A stretch of 39,291 bases of DNA from JAXJQF01 sp036311285 (lineage in GTDB: Bacteria > Pseudomonadota > Gammaproteobacteria > Enterobacterales > Succinivibrionaceae): positions 1 to 39,291 of the forward strand of contig JAXJQF010000074.1 in assembly GCA_036311285.1 (NCBI GenBank), given 5' to 3'. Shown piece by piece: positions 21,636 to 31,118 of the stretch. Each line of letters opens with the position of its first letter. The stretch's first letter is position 1. The translations under genes and the position numbers were made by a program. Under the pieces are notes generated by a model, which worked only from the letters and a program-made list of their open reading frames with translations, had not been told where the DNA came from and did no database searches.

Positions 21636-22724
21636 CTATTGGTTGTTATTTTCGAGATATTCGTTTACTCTTTTGGCTACGTTTTCTTGAAGGTTTTTGT
21701 AGAAAAATTGATAGTCATAAAGATGGTATACTCCGTCAGCAAAAATTATTCCTGGAAAATCTTGTTTATTAACGTCTGTTGCAATTAAGCTGCCTCGTTC
21801 TTCGTTAATGTATGCCCCTGTAAGGTTAGGCATTTCTACTGAATTAGTTGAATTTATAAAGACAGCTCCTTGGTTTGTAGTCTTGTCAGCTAAAGTGCTA
21901 TCAGTTCTCCAATTTAATGGGTTTATGCAAAAGGACTTAACTCCTCGAGGAATCATTAAAGATTCTTCGATAGTTCCATCTTCTGTATTAAATAAAATGA
22001 TAGTACCAACGTCAGTTTCATTTTGCGCAATTTTTAGGTGAGGGTATTGTTTTAGTTCATTCTCAGTTATTCTCCAACCAATAGCATATGCTGCTACGAG
22101 TTTATTTTGGTATTCAGGTTTATTAAAGAACTCTTTTAGTAATCTTATAATCATGTCTGAGCCTTGAGAGAATCCAGCTAATACAATTGGTCTGTTGTGG
22201 TTGTAGTTATTCATGTAGTATAAGAATGCTTCGCGTACATCTAAGTAAGCAGTGTTTAAAGCATTATTTGTTGTTTCAACATCAACAGAACTATTTATTC
22301 CATAGGTTTTTAATGTAATTTGACGATAAAATGGAGCGTATATAATTGTACTGTCGTCATATATACCTATTTCCATATTGATTGCCGCGATAAAATTTCT
22401 TTTTGTATTTTCATCATCTAATGACATAAACATGTTATCTTTTTCTCCTATATCAACAGTAGGAGCAACAATAAACAAGTCAGCCTTCTTATTAGTTATT
22501 GCTAATAAGTTTTGAATTTCTTCTGATATATTTTCTGGTGTTAGAGTTGAACTCAAATCCTTATCATATGCCAAATATGCCCAATTACTAGTATTAGCAT
22601 ACATACTTGTAACTTCAGCTTTATTTTTTGAAGAATGGCATCCTTGTAATACGAGAATAGAGGTTACGATTGTTACTAAAACTATTGAGAGGTAACTTTT
22701 AACTTTAATTTTAAAAATATTCAT
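21636..22724 (-). CDS. DUF3089-type alpha/beta-hydrolase lipoprotein
   Basis: A 362-residue lipoprotein. The signal peptide ends in lipobox V-L-Q-G-C, with acylated C29. The body resembles the DUF3089 family: ADLFIVAPTVD (81-91), IIYAPFYRQIT (127-137), ALNTAYLDVREAFLYY (155-170) and NRPIVLAGFSQGS (177-189). S186 in G-F-S-Q-G is the expected nucleophile (G-H-S-Q-G is usual). A cell-surface or periplasmic esterase or lipase-like activity is likely, but no substrate is known for the family. It is convergent with pilin 2 and divergent from rnd. Confidence 0.75.
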   Translation of the reverse strand: MNIFKIKVKSYLSIVLVTIVTSILVLQGCHSSKNKAEVTSMYANTSNWAYLAYDKDLSSTLTPENISEEIQNLLAITNKKADLFIVAPTVDIGEKDNMFMSLDDENTKRNFIAAINMEIGIYDDSTIIYAPFYRQITLKTYGINSSVDVETTNNALNTAYLDVREAFLYYMNNYNHNRPIVLAGFSQGSDMIIRLLKEFFNKPEYQNKLVAAYAIGWRITENELKQYPHLKIAQNETDVGTIILFNTEDGTIEESLMIPRGVKSFCINPLNWRTDSTLADKTTNQGAVFINSTNSVEMPNLTGAYINEERGSLIATDVNKQDFPGIIFADGVYHLYDYQFFYKNLQENVAKRVNEYLENNNQ

Positions 22725-23138
22725 ATCATTACCTATATTGGGATATCAAATAACACAAAATAATATATGTAGGTTGATGTTAGTTATCATCAGCTTTTTG
22801 GGAATTGATGTTATCATTATTTATTTTTTTAATTATAACTAGTCTTGTGGTTTAAAAATGTTTATTTTGTAACAATTGCAAAGAATATGTTTCTATTTAT
22901 TATGTTTAATGACTTATTGTTCAAGCGTTGATAAAGCTTATTTGTCATCAAATATTTGTGTTAAAATAGTAATAGGAGTGAAAAACTAAATTTTGCTATT
23001 GCCTAAAATGTTTTAGACGCTTTAATAATAATTAAGATAGTAGAACATTATAAAGAACACTAAGAGAAAATTATTAAAATCAATTTGGTATCTATTTTTG
23101 ATAAATAAATAGTTATCAAATAAATTGGATAATAATAA
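22725..23138. other. Intergenic region between divergent DUF3089 gene and rnd
   Basis: 414 nt with no ORF. It includes an imperfect palindrome TGATG-N8-CATCA at 22775-22792, a single TTTGTAACA around 22865-22874 and ATTTGTCATC around 22939. The last two resemble the OmpR-type half-sites found upstream of macA, but they are isolated. Promoters for both genes must lie here; none is clear. Confidence 0.4.
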
Positions 23139-24305
23139 ATGGCTATAAATATAATAGAAACTTCAGAAGATTTAAAAAAATTAATAGAAATTTTACAAAA
23201 TGACAATGTTAAGGTTATCGCTCTTGATACTGAGTTTTGTCGTGAATCTACATTTAAACCAGTTCTTGGTTTAATTCAATTATGCTTTAATAAAGAAATA
23301 TATTTAATAGATTCAATTAAGCTAGAAGAGGCTAATGATACTTATTTTAAAGATTTTATCGACTATTTAGTACATACTGAAGCTATGGTTGTACTTCATG
23401 CATGTACTGAAGATAACTGTATTATTGCCGATTATGCAACACGTTTTGGGTTAGACAGAAGACTTCCTAAGAACATGTATGATACCCAGTTAGCAGCATG
23501 TTTTCTAGGTATTGAACCAAGCATTGGTTTAGCTGCTATGTTAAAACAGTTTATTGGGATTGAACTAGAAAAGTCTCAAACAAGAACAAATTGGTTAGCC
23601 CGCCCGTTAACTGATGCTCAAATAGAATATGCTGCTTTAGATGTATCATATTTAGAGCAAGTGATGGTTTTATTTAACAGAATGTTTCAAGAAAAACCGA
23701 CAGCGCATAAGTTTTTCTTATTAGAAATGAAAGAACTTTCAGAAAAGATATATGAAGTTGAGGATACAAATTCACTTCATATCAATCTTTCAGGTTGTGG
23801 ACAGTTCTCTGTGCGTAAACTTCGTATGTTAAATGCTATTTGTAATTTAAGATATGAAATTTGTAAAAAAGAGAATATGGCTTTATCTTGGTTTTTAAAG
23901 AATAAGGTGATTGTCAAGTTAGTTGATACATCAATCATGGATCCTTCTACTTATATTCCAAAAGGAGTTCATTATTCTATTGCTAAAAAATATGGTCAAA
24001 TGATTGCAAAGACTGCGCGTAAAGCTCTTAATGATGAATCTATTCCATATGTTCCTACATATGAAGCTGTAAAGAATGTAAAGAGTGTGGTTGCAGAGAT
24101 GGATGCTCTTGAAAAGTATTTAATAGAGAGTGCAAAAAAACTATGTATCCCAAAAGAAATCATTTGTTCTAAGAGATTGATTTTAGACTTTTTTTATCAC
24201 TGTCTATTTACTCCTAATAAGTTATCTATTTTAGAAGAAGGATGGAGAGGGGAGTTTTTATCAGGACTTAGAATGTTTAAAGATAAATTTGCTGTTAGAC
24301 AATAA
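23139..24305 (+). CDS. rnd: Ribonuclease D
   Basis: A 388-residue 3'-5' exoribonuclease that trims tRNA and other small RNA precursors. The DEDDy active site is complete: ALDTEF (D30, E32), HACTED (D92), and YAALD with Y164 and D168. The phrase RTNWLARPLTDAQIEYAALDVSYL is diagnostic. An HRDC domain follows (about 215-290) and a further C-terminal helical region. Length agrees with E. coli RNase D (375). No Shine-Dalgarno stands out. It is a single gene with its own hairpin terminator, convergent with the chemotaxis receptor gene. Confidence 0.94.
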   Translation: MAINIIETSEDLKKLIEILQNDNVKVIALDTEFCRESTFKPVLGLIQLCFNKEIYLIDSIKLEEANDTYFKDFIDYLVHTEAMVVLHACTEDNCIIADYATRFGLDRRLPKNMYDTQLAACFLGIEPSIGLAAMLKQFIGIELEKSQTRTNWLARPLTDAQIEYAALDVSYLEQVMVLFNRMFQEKPTAHKFFLLEMKELSEKIYEVEDTNSLHINLSGCGQFSVRKLRMLNAICNLRYEICKKENMALSWFLKNKVIVKLVDTSIMDPSTYIPKGVHYSIAKKYGQMIAKTARKALNDESIPYVPTYEAVKNVKSVVAEMDALEKYLIESAKKLCIPKEIICSKRLILDFFYHCLFTPNKLSILEEGWRGEFLSGLRMFKDKFAVRQ

Positions 24306-24347
24306 GTTATAAAGTAATAAAACCGATTAAAAAATTATTAAAATACT

Positions 24348-24374
24348 AAAAGCCTTGTTCAACACAAGGCTTTT
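24348..24374. terminator. Bidirectional hairpin terminator
   Basis: A perfect 11-bp stem (24348-24358 with 24364-24374) with a TCAAC loop lies between convergent rnd and the chemoreceptor gene. Its terminal A4/T4 gives a short T run on either strand. Confidence 0.78.
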
Positions 24375-24408
24375 ATATTGTTATATATTAGTTCTTAATA
24401 CATCATCA

Positions 24409-26052
24409 TTACTTTGATTGATGTATATTAAATTGTTGAACTTGCTTTCCAACTAAATCGTTAATCTTTTCGGCGATTTCTTGAGAAACAACGGCTGTTT
24501 GTGCTGTATCTGCAACCATTTCATTTATGTCGTTTGTGATTTGAGACATGTTGCTTGCCATTTCGTTTGCAACGCCTGTTTGTTGTTCAGTAGCACTTGC
24601 AATTTGGGTGATCTGACTTGTAACATTCTTTACTTCACCTAAGATTGCTTCAAAGTTTTCTTTTAACATTGAAGTATCGTTAGCTACGGCTTCCATTTGT
24701 TCTACAGTATTAGAGATTGATTGATTTGCTGATTTTGCCTTGAACTGCAATTCTTCAACCATTGCTGTAATTTCCTTTGTAGATTCAGAAGTCTTAGTTG
24801 CTAAGTTTCTAACTTCATCAGCTACAACCGCGAAACCTCTACCATGTTCACCTGCACGAGCAGCTTCGATAGCAGCGTTAAGAGCAAGAAGGTTGGTTTG
24901 ATCTGCAATACCTTGTATTGTAGAAATAATAGATGTAATTTCTTTAGTTTTTTCACCAAGTTCATATACAGCTTTCGCGTCTTCTTGAGTGTTTAGGGTG
25001 TGATGTCTTATTGTTTCCACAGTGTTTTGAACAATGATCATACCTTCTTCTGTCTTTTCAGTTGCATTCTTAGAAGAATCTGCAGCTTGGTTACAGTTTG
25101 AAGCTATTTCCTTTGAAGAAGCTGCCATTTCGTCGATAGCTGCATTTACAGATAATGCATGATTTAGTAAGTCTTCTGTAGATTTGTTGATTTCTTTTTG
25201 TGCTTGAGATAATTCTTCTGTATCTTTGTTAATGATTTCAGCATCCTTACTTAAGGTTACGATGATATTTTTAATCTTAAAGATAACTTTACTAAATGCT
25301 AACATTAAACGAACAATTTCGTTTTGACTTTCATTGCTCATATGACTTGTGTTGATATCAGCAATGTTACCTTTTGATACGTCTTCAGCTTTTTGTGTTA
25401 GCTTTGTTAATGATTCTCCGATATATACGTACATAGAGTAGATAAATGCGATACCAATTAATATGGCAATTAATGAACAAATTATAACAGTGTTAGGATT
25501 TGTTGCTTCGTTTATTTCCATATTAACTTTTTCATTGGCATCTTGAAGATTCTTCATGTATGTAGAGATGCCTTCGTCAATCATTTTTCCTTTAGGAGTT
25601 GTTTGATTTTTTACAAAATCAGCTAACTTTGCAGGATCATCTCTCATGTTTTCTTTTTGAAGTGAAAGAGTGTAATATTCTTGAACATTTTTCTTAATTT
25701 CATCAATTAAGATAATATCTTTTTCATTTTTTAATGTTTTTTTAATAGAATCAATTCTTTCTGATAATAATTCTGTTTTAACACGCATTTCTTCAATATA
25801 TGCTGCTCTAGCACTTTCTTGACTTGCGTATGATAATTTGGTGTTGCTTAGTCTTATGTCTTTGAAGTCGATTTTTATATCACAAATAGCAGTTTGTTGT
25901 GGAAATGTTTCTTTGTTTATTTGATTTGCTAAACTTGAAGAATTTTTTAGTTTACCAACAGAATAGAGTATGTCTGCTGTTAGTAACGTCATTGGAACTA
26001 AAAACAACACAACAAGTAGCCACTTAAGACTACAGTTTTTCATGAAATCCAT
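24409..26052 (-). CDS. Methyl-accepting chemotaxis protein
   Basis: A 547-residue inner-membrane chemoreceptor. TM1 spans about residues 9-31, then a periplasmic four-helix-bundle sensor (32-186), TM2 (about 187-210), HAMP (about 211-265) and a long cytoplasmic coiled coil. The conserved hairpin tip IADQTNLLALNAAIEAARAGEHGRGFAVVADEVRNLA identifies the CheA/CheW-interacting region. There is no C-terminal NWETF-type pentapeptide tether for CheR. The ligand is unknown. The upstream 611-nt non-coding region separates it from the next genes, so it is monocistronic. GGGG lies 7 nt before the start. No che or flagellar genes are in the window. Confidence 0.93.
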   Translation of the reverse strand: MDFMKNCSLKWLLVVLFLVPMTLLTADILYSVGKLKNSSSLANQINKETFPQQTAICDIKIDFKDIRLSNTKLSYASQESARAAYIEEMRVKTELLSERIDSIKKTLKNEKDIILIDEIKKNVQEYYTLSLQKENMRDDPAKLADFVKNQTTPKGKMIDEGISTYMKNLQDANEKVNMEINEATNPNTVIICSLIAILIGIAFIYSMYVYIGESLTKLTQKAEDVSKGNIADINTSHMSNESQNEIVRLMLAFSKVIFKIKNIIVTLSKDAEIINKDTEELSQAQKEINKSTEDLLNHALSVNAAIDEMAASSKEIASNCNQAADSSKNATEKTEEGMIIVQNTVETIRHHTLNTQEDAKAVYELGEKTKEITSIISTIQGIADQTNLLALNAAIEAARAGEHGRGFAVVADEVRNLATKTSESTKEITAMVEELQFKAKSANQSISNTVEQMEAVANDTSMLKENFEAILGEVKNVTSQITQIASATEQQTGVANEMASNMSQITNDINEMVADTAQTAVVSQEIAEKINDLVGKQVQQFNIHQSK

Positions 26053-26663
26053 ATTAATACCCCGACATTGCTATGATTTTTATCTTAGCGTCTAATCTAA
26101 ATAAATTTAAACTCAGTTTTCTTTTTTTTATTTTTTTTGCAGATTTTATTTATTAATTGTAATTGTAAAATTAGTCTTATTGAAAACCTCCATATTTACG
26201 GCTTTTCTATACTATTAGAATATAGTAAATATAAAATTAATAAAAAAGAATGATTTAGCATATTTGTGAAGTGAAAAAGTTAAAATAGATGTAATTTTTT
26301 TTAAACTGTGAACTAGTTAATATTCATAATTAGATGCTGTTAGATGAAACAAGTATAAAAAATTAACAAAAAAATAGTATATACAAAATAATCTATAGTA
26401 GATTTGTTGTTATAACTTTAAAAAATAATATTTTTAAAGTTATATTGCTTTTTGAATATGTTGGTTTGAAATTAATAGAAAGTATTGTTCTAGTAAAATA
26501 ATCAACTAAATAAACAAATCCTCACTTCTTTAGGATTAACTCCTTTGAATATGAGGATTTGTAATAAGCAATTTGTTGTTTGAACCTGTAGTCAACTTAA
26601 TTAAATTGTTTTAGTTTTAAGATTAACTATCCTTTGGTTACTTTATAATGTTTTGTAATTTTT
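26053..26663. other. Long AT-rich intergenic region
   Basis: 611 nt without an ORF of credible composition. It includes the promoter region of the chemoreceptor gene (right of 26052, minus strand) and, at 26503-26561, a hairpin that probably terminates hinT-lpoB. Between them are mostly A/T runs. No tRNA, repeat family or IS end was recognised. Confidence 0.5.
26503..26561 (-). terminator. Branched hairpin, probable lpoB terminator
   Basis: CAAATCCTCA (26515-26524) pairs with TGAGGATTTG (26552-26561). Inside the loop, AGGA and TCCT can pair. On the minus strand it is followed by TTTATTTAG, a moderate T tract, about 100 nt past lpoB. Confidence 0.55.
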
Positions 26664-27293
26664 CTATTTTACAGTTTGCTTCTTTTGCCAAACAATTGCA
26701 CCAGACTTAACATCTGTTAGTTTAATGGTTAGAGTAGCGTAATTATTATTTCCCTCAATATTACCATGAACTATATAATCAATGTTCTGTCCTTTTGCAA
26801 GACGTATCAAATATGCATTACCACTGTTTTTAGCTTGAGTTAACAGCTTGTTATTTAAAGATGAGGCAATAATATTATAGTTACTAGAGCTCTTTAGTTT
26901 ATTAACTAACTTTGATGCAAGTTTATCTTTTAACTCAGGGTAGCAAACAGTGTTTGTAATGCTAATGTTATTAACCATAGTAAGATTAGGGATCTTTGGT
27001 TTGTATGAGTTAAGCATATTGTTAGTTAAGTAATCTAAAGAAGCGTATAGTTCATCTTCTGTATATTGGCAAGTTTGCTTTTCAGTTTTTTTATCATCCT
27101 TTAAGGTAGAAGGAGTCTTTGGCTTTGTTGGCTTTTTTTGAGGAGTTTCTTTTATTTGAGGTTTTTCAACAGGCTTAACTTCCGTCGATTGTTGTTTTGG
27201 ACTTGTTAAATCCCTAAAAAAATCAACAACTTTACAGCCAGTAAAACTAAAACATATAAAAGCAAAGAGTACCGTTCTTATAAAGATATTCAT
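26664..27293 (-). CDS. lpoB: LpoB-like outer-membrane lipoprotein, activator of PBP1b
   Basis: A 209-residue lipoprotein. Lipobox F-T-G-C gives acylated C20. A Pro/Lys/Glu-rich disordered linker (about 35-72) spans the periplasm, and a C-terminal LpoB-type domain follows (about 78-209: LTMVNNISITNTVCYPELKDKLASKLV, DYIVHGNIEGNNNYATLTIKLTDVKSGAIVWQKK). In E. coli LpoB reaches through peptidoglycan to stimulate PBP1b. The gene begins inside the hinT stop codon (TAATG overlap), and the same hinT-lpoB (ycfM) neighbourhood exists in enterobacteria, which strengthens the assignment. Sequence divergence from E. coli LpoB is high. Confidence 0.82.
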   Translation of the reverse strand: MNIFIRTVLFAFICFSFTGCKVVDFFRDLTSPKQQSTEVKPVEKPQIKETPQKKPTKPKTPSTLKDDKKTEKQTCQYTEDELYASLDYLTNNMLNSYKPKIPNLTMVNNISITNTVCYPELKDKLASKLVNKLKSSSNYNIIASSLNNKLLTQAKNSGNAYLIRLAKGQNIDYIVHGNIEGNNNYATLTIKLTDVKSGAIVWQKKQTVK

Positions 27294-27646
27294 TAGAATC
27301 CAAAGCCTCTAATAGGTAAGTGTTCACCACCTAATAAGTGCATATGTAAATGTGGAACTTCTTGGCCACCGTCTTTACCGCAGTTTATAATTAGGCGATA
27401 ACCATTTTCTGCAATACCTAATTCCTTAGCCATTCTTTTTGCAGTTAATAATAGTTTACCCATTACTAAAACATCTGCATCTTCGATTTCGTTAACAGAT
27501 GGAATTACCTTGTTAGGTACAATTAATAAATGAACTTTTGCTTTTGGAGCGATGTCTGCAAATACAGTTACGTCGTCGTCTTGATATCTAATATCAGCTG
27601 GTATTTCCTTTCTTATGATTTTTGAGAAAATTGTTTCTTCAGCCAT
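27293..27646 (-). CDS. hinT: HIT-family purine nucleoside phosphoramidase HinT
   Basis: A 117-residue cytoplasmic enzyme that hydrolyses AMP-lysine and related nucleoside 5'-phosphoramidates. The histidine triad is VPHLHMHLLGG (H99, H101, H103), preceded by the conserved IFSKIIRKEIPADI opening and LIVPNKVIPSVNE. Size fits E. coli HinT (119). The stop overlaps the lpoB start by one base, so the two are co-translated. AAGGA precedes the ATG (minus strand: AAAAGGATTCAGAA). A strong terminator of the upstream operon lies between it and the glycosyltransferase gene. Confidence 0.95.
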   Translation of the reverse strand: MAEETIFSKIIRKEIPADIRYQDDDVTVFADIAPKAKVHLLIVPNKVIPSVNEIEDADVLVMGKLLLTAKRMAKELGIAENGYRLIINCGKDGGQEVPHLHMHLLGGEHLPIRGFGF

Positions 27647-27730
27647 TTCTGAATCCTTTTAATATAGTAGTTATAAATTATTCAATCTGTATAAATATAC
27701 TTCATCAAAATGATGTTGTAAATATATAAC

Positions 27731-27772
27731 TAAAAAAGAAATCAGTTAACGTTTATCTAACTGATTTCTTTT
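27731..27772 (-). terminator. Terminator of the rnf-glycosyltransferase operon
   Basis: A perfect 15-bp stem (27734-27748 with 27758-27772) with a 9-nt loop is followed on the minus strand by a T6 run. Confidence 0.9.
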
Positions 27773-27809
27773 GAGTAAGCTTTATTTATCTTCTAGCTTC
27801 TATGTATTT

Positions 27810-28613
27810 TTACTTAACAGTAATATCTTTTTTAACATTTTCTATAGCCTTTGCTTCATACTTAAAGGAATATAGAGCAAAGTATTTATTAAAGGTATAG
27901 AATGCACTAATCAATGAGATTATCAAACCCATTTTTCCGTCTAAGATACCTAAACGAATAAAGTATTTGTAGAAGAAGTTAAATGCACCTTTAACGAATG
28001 GGGTAATAAAGAATCTACATTTTTTATTCTTTTGGAATCTATCTCTTGCCCATGCTTCACTATATCTAATATTTTTAGTTAATAATGAATCGTAGGTTAA
28101 ATAGGTATGGTGTATTAAATTGTTTTTAGCATATTTAATAACAGTGTCTTTCTTTACAATAATTTTTTCATGTACTAAAGCATCATTGTATGTAGTATAG
28201 CTATTGCAATACAATCTCATTACATGATCTGGGTAATAACCACAATGCATGATCTTTTGTCCAAGTACATAGTTTTCTCTTGGAATTGCAAGTACTTCGT
28301 TGTCTTTTGCGTTTGCCACAAATTCTTTTATTTCAGCAGCTAATTCAGGAGTAACTCTTTCATCTGAGTCTAAGAAGAATATAAAGTCACAGCTTGCATG
28401 TTTTTGAGCTTTTATTCTTTGAGGGCCATAACCAGGGAAAATAGGTTCAGGAATAAACTTAGCTCCTAGGCTTGTTGCAATCTCTCCAGTTCTGTCAGTT
28501 GACATACTATCAAAGATAATAACTTCATCAGCAAATTGTTGTAAGCATTTTATGCATGATTCTATATGCATTTCTTCATTTTTTGTAATTACTATAGCAG
28601 ATATTGTTTTCAT
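27810..28613 (-). CDS. Family 2 glycosyltransferase, WaaE/KdtX-like (LPS core)
   Basis: A 267-residue GT-A enzyme. Landmarks are SAIVITKNEEMHIESCIKCL, DEVIIFDSMSTDRT, the metal-binding FFLDSDERVTPEL, and YYPDHVMRLY with ALVHEKI. This order is typical of WaaE/KdtX, beta-1,4-glucosyltransferases that add glucose to inner-core heptose I. The C-terminal basic/hydrophobic region (FFITPFVKGAFNFFYKYFIRLG) would hold it to the membrane. It begins only 21 nt after rnfE, with no terminator between, so it is probably transcribed from the rnf promoter. In many gammaproteobacteria nth follows rnfE, so this partner is unusual. Confidence 0.82.
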   Translation of the reverse strand: MKTISAIVITKNEEMHIESCIKCLQQFADEVIIFDSMSTDRTGEIATSLGAKFIPEPIFPGYGPQRIKAQKHASCDFIFFLDSDERVTPELAAEIKEFVANAKDNEVLAIPRENYVLGQKIMHCGYYPDHVMRLYCNSYTTYNDALVHEKIIVKKDTVIKYAKNNLIHHTYLTYDSLLTKNIRYSEAWARDRFQKNKKCRFFITPFVKGAFNFFYKYFIRLGILDGKMGLIISLISAFYTFNKYFALYSFKYEAKAIENVKKDITVK

Positions 28614-28634
28614 ATTCGCACCTACATATTGTTA

Positions 28635-29318
28635 TTAAATTTTTGTAGTCTTTGCTTGTCTTGACTTGAAACTCTTTCTTTTTTGATACTTCTTATCAAT
28701 AAAATTTTTCATGCATACGAGTAAACCAAGAGCAATAAAGGCTCCTGGAGGTAGGATTGATATCAAAAGTCCTTTGCCTTGATCAAAAACTCTAATTTCA
28801 AAATCTTGGGCAAATTCACCAAAAAGAGTATCCATATTTCCAAAAAATGTGCCATTACCAATAAATTCTCTACATATACCGATTACGATAAGAACTAAGG
28901 TAAAACCAAGTCCATTAGCGATACCGTCTAGGGTAGAGTAAAATACATTTTCATTTGTGGCAAACATTTCAGCACGAGCAATGATAATACAGTTTGTTGC
29001 AATTAAGGCTATGTATAAACCTAGAGCTTCGTATAGTTCTGGTGTAAATGCTTCCATAAGCATTTGCACACTACTAACCATACTTGCAGTTATAATTACA
29101 TACACCATTATTCTTATTTCTTTAATAATTAGGTTTCTTATAAGTGAAACGAAGAAATTAGAAAGAGTAAGTACAACAATAGTTGCTAAACCAAGCCCTA
29201 ATGCGTTTACTGTTGTATTAGTAACAGCTAGAAGAGGACACATTCCCAGTAGTTGAACGATACCGGGATTTTTCTTCCACAATCCGTCTTTGAAGATATC
29301 AATTATTTTTTCAATCAT
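28635..29318 (-). CDS. rnfE: Electron transport complex subunit RnfE/RsxE
   Basis: Integral membrane subunit (227 residues, about six transmembrane helices) of the Rnf/Rsx complex, which couples electron flow between ferredoxin and NAD+ to ion transport. The GLWKKNPGIVQLLGMCPLLAV opening is the family signature. The start is placed at ATG 29318, not the in-frame ATG at 29333: AAGGA lies 6 nt before it, it overlaps the rnfG stop as ATGA, and it gives the usual N-terminus (MIEKIIDIFKDGLWKKNP). The C-terminus is a Lys/Arg tail. It is the last rnf gene, followed 21 nt later by the glycosyltransferase. Confidence 0.93.
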   Translation of the reverse strand: MIEKIIDIFKDGLWKKNPGIVQLLGMCPLLAVTNTTVNALGLGLATIVVLTLSNFFVSLIRNLIIKEIRIMVYVIITASMVSSVQMLMEAFTPELYEALGLYIALIATNCIIIARAEMFATNENVFYSTLDGIANGLGFTLVLIVIGICREFIGNGTFFGNMDTLFGEFAQDFEIRVFDQGKGLLISILPPGAFIALGLLVCMKNFIDKKYQKRKSFKSRQAKTTKI

Positions 29319-29998
29319 TTGCTGTCCTTGCATTTAGGGAACTGAGTAATATCTTTAATTTGCAACATTCTTTCAAGCATTGTTTTAGTAGAACGAGTCA
29401 CAGCTCTAGGAGTAACCGTTGCACCAGTAAAATAATCAAAGTCACCACCATATTTCTTAACGTCGAATTTAGCATTGCTTAGGTTTTTATGGCTAAATGA
29501 ATCAAAGAAATCACTGTACTTTCTTAAGATTTTGTCACCTAAACCTGGTGTTTCATGGTATTCAACAAGGTCAATATATGAGATATCTCCATCAACAGAG
29601 ATTCCTGCAATCATTCTAAATGGGCTTGAATAACCGCCAACCACGTCGTAGTTAACGATGTAAGCAACTGCTTCGTCGTTCATTCTTGCAACAAAAACTT
29701 TGGATGGTTTACTTCCAAGTTCATCAACTAAATAACATTCTTTTATAGGATTGTTATTAAAACTAAATTTTTTTAAAAGTAGATTTACTTTTTTCGCTTG
29801 GTTTTTAGCATGCCCTTGTTCAACTTTGTCATCAACAACATATTTTATAGAAAATACTATTGCTAAGAACATAGCTGTGATTGTAGCTAAAACTAACCCA
29901 ACAACCAAACCATTAGTTGAGTTTTTAATAGTAGATACTAATGATTTTCTATTTCTAGGAGAAGCAGGGTTTCCAATAGGAGTATTTATCTTATTCAT
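29315..29998 (-). CDS. rnfG: Electron transport complex subunit RnfG/RsxG
   Basis: A 227-residue subunit with one N-terminal transmembrane helix (about 31-55) and a periplasmic FMN-binding domain. The covalent flavin attachment motif is TGAT (191-194, in DYFTGATVTPRAV), with FMN on the final Thr by family precedent. EYHETPGLGDKI (146-157) is also conserved. The N-terminal cytoplasmic segment is longer than usual and polar. It overlaps rnfD by 8 nt and rnfE by 4 nt, consistent with tight translational coupling. Confidence 0.95.
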   Translation of the reverse strand: MNKINTPIGNPASPRNRKSLVSTIKNSTNGLVVGLVLATITAMFLAIVFSIKYVVDDKVEQGHAKNQAKKVNLLLKKFSFNNNPIKECYLVDELGSKPSKVFVARMNDEAVAYIVNYDVVGGYSSPFRMIAGISVDGDISYIDLVEYHETPGLGDKILRKYSDFFDSFSHKNLSNAKFDVKKYGGDFDYFTGATVTPRAVTRSTKTMLERMLQIKDITQFPKCKDSK

Positions 29999-31118
29999 TC
30001 ATATCTCCAGGTTTTGAGTTATATCCAAATATTCTACGTCTAGTCATTATAGAAATTAGTGGAGCAAAGGCATTACCTAGTAATACAGAGAAAGCCATTG
30101 CATCAGGATATCCACCAAAGTTTCTGATCAGAATGAATAGTATACCTATTAAGCATCCATAGATCCAAGCTCCCTTAGGTTTTGATACAGCTGTAACAGG
30201 GTCAGTAATAATAAAGAACGCTCCAAAAACAGTAGCCCCAAATATTAGATGATATAAAGGAGGTAGGAACTTGTCAGGATTCACTAAATAGCATATAGTC
30301 GCAAAAGTCATTGCTGTTAATAAAAATGCCAGTGTTATTTTATAGTCTATAATTTTCATGTAAGCAAGGAATAAGCCTGATAACATGAAAGCAATAGAAA
30401 TTAAAATCCTTGCCTGGAAGTTAAAGATTGTAACAGAACTCATGTTTTGTTCCGTAAAGGATGCAACGGTGTTAGATGGTTGTTCATGAAATGAGTTTAC
30501 TAAGAACGTAGCCCCAGAGAAACCGTCAGCAATAACTTTTTGTTCAAATTTATTTTGAATGATGTATTCATTTTGCATATATAAATTTTGAACATTATTC
30601 ATTGTTTCTTTTTTATCAACGTTAAATATTATTTTGGCACTATTCTCAAAGTTCAAAATGTTCATGTTGCCTGGTAAGGCGTTTACAGATGTAGTCATTG
30701 GTAATGGACAGCTTATTAGCAAGAATACAAAACCTGCCATTGCTGGATTAAAAATGTTCTGTCCTAAACCTCCATAGCAATGCTTTACGATAATCATTGC
30801 AAATAAAGAACCTGCAACAGTTAAATACCAAGGTGTTAGTTGAGGTATTGTTAAAGCAATTAAAACACCTGTTACAATCGCAGAGAAGTCAATGAACACA
30901 AGCTTAGGATTTTTATGTCTAATCTTTAATATTAAAGCTTCACTAAGAGTACAACTTAAACAAGCTATTACAATGTTAATTAAAATTCCACAACCATAGT
31001 AGTAAACGTTTAAAGCTATCGCTGGAATCAATGAAGCAACAAGTATCTTCATTATGGTTCCAGTTGAAAGAAGTCCGTGAGCGTGTGGGGCACTGCTTAG
31101 TTTTAATTCTGTGCTCAT
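29991..31118 (-). CDS. rnfD: Electron transport complex subunit RnfD/RsxD
   Basis: A 375-residue integral membrane subunit related to NqrB. The flavinylation site is SGAT (201-204), in DGFSGATFLVNSF on the periplasmic loop. Other landmarks are HCYGGLGQNIFNPAMAGFVFLL, GLGQNIFNPA being the family signature, and FGATVFGAFFIITDPVTAVSKPKG. About nine hydrophobic helices were seen. It starts directly after the rnfC stop with no gap, and overlaps rnfG by 8 nt. Confidence 0.95.
   Translation of the reverse strand: MSTELKLSSAPHAHGLLSTGTIMKILVASLIPAIALNVYYYGCGILINIVIACLSCTLSEALILKIRHKNPKLVFIDFSAIVTGVLIALTIPQLTPWYLTVAGSLFAMIIVKHCYGGLGQNIFNPAMAGFVFLLISCPLPMTTSVNALPGNMNILNFENSAKIIFNVDKKETMNNVQNLYMQNEYIIQNKFEQKVIADGFSGATFLVNSFHEQPSNTVASFTEQNMSSVTIFNFQARILISIAFMLSGLFLAYMKIIDYKITLAFLLTAMTFATICYLVNPDKFLPPLYHLIFGATVFGAFFIITDPVTAVSKPKGAWIYGCLIGILFILIRNFGGYPDAMAFSVLLGNAFAPLISIMTRRRIFGYNSKPGDMNE

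Noticed and set aside
21554..21772. 72-residue plus-strand frame near the DUF3089 gene 3' end
   Set aside because: It runs through a terminator and is antisense to the lipoprotein gene.
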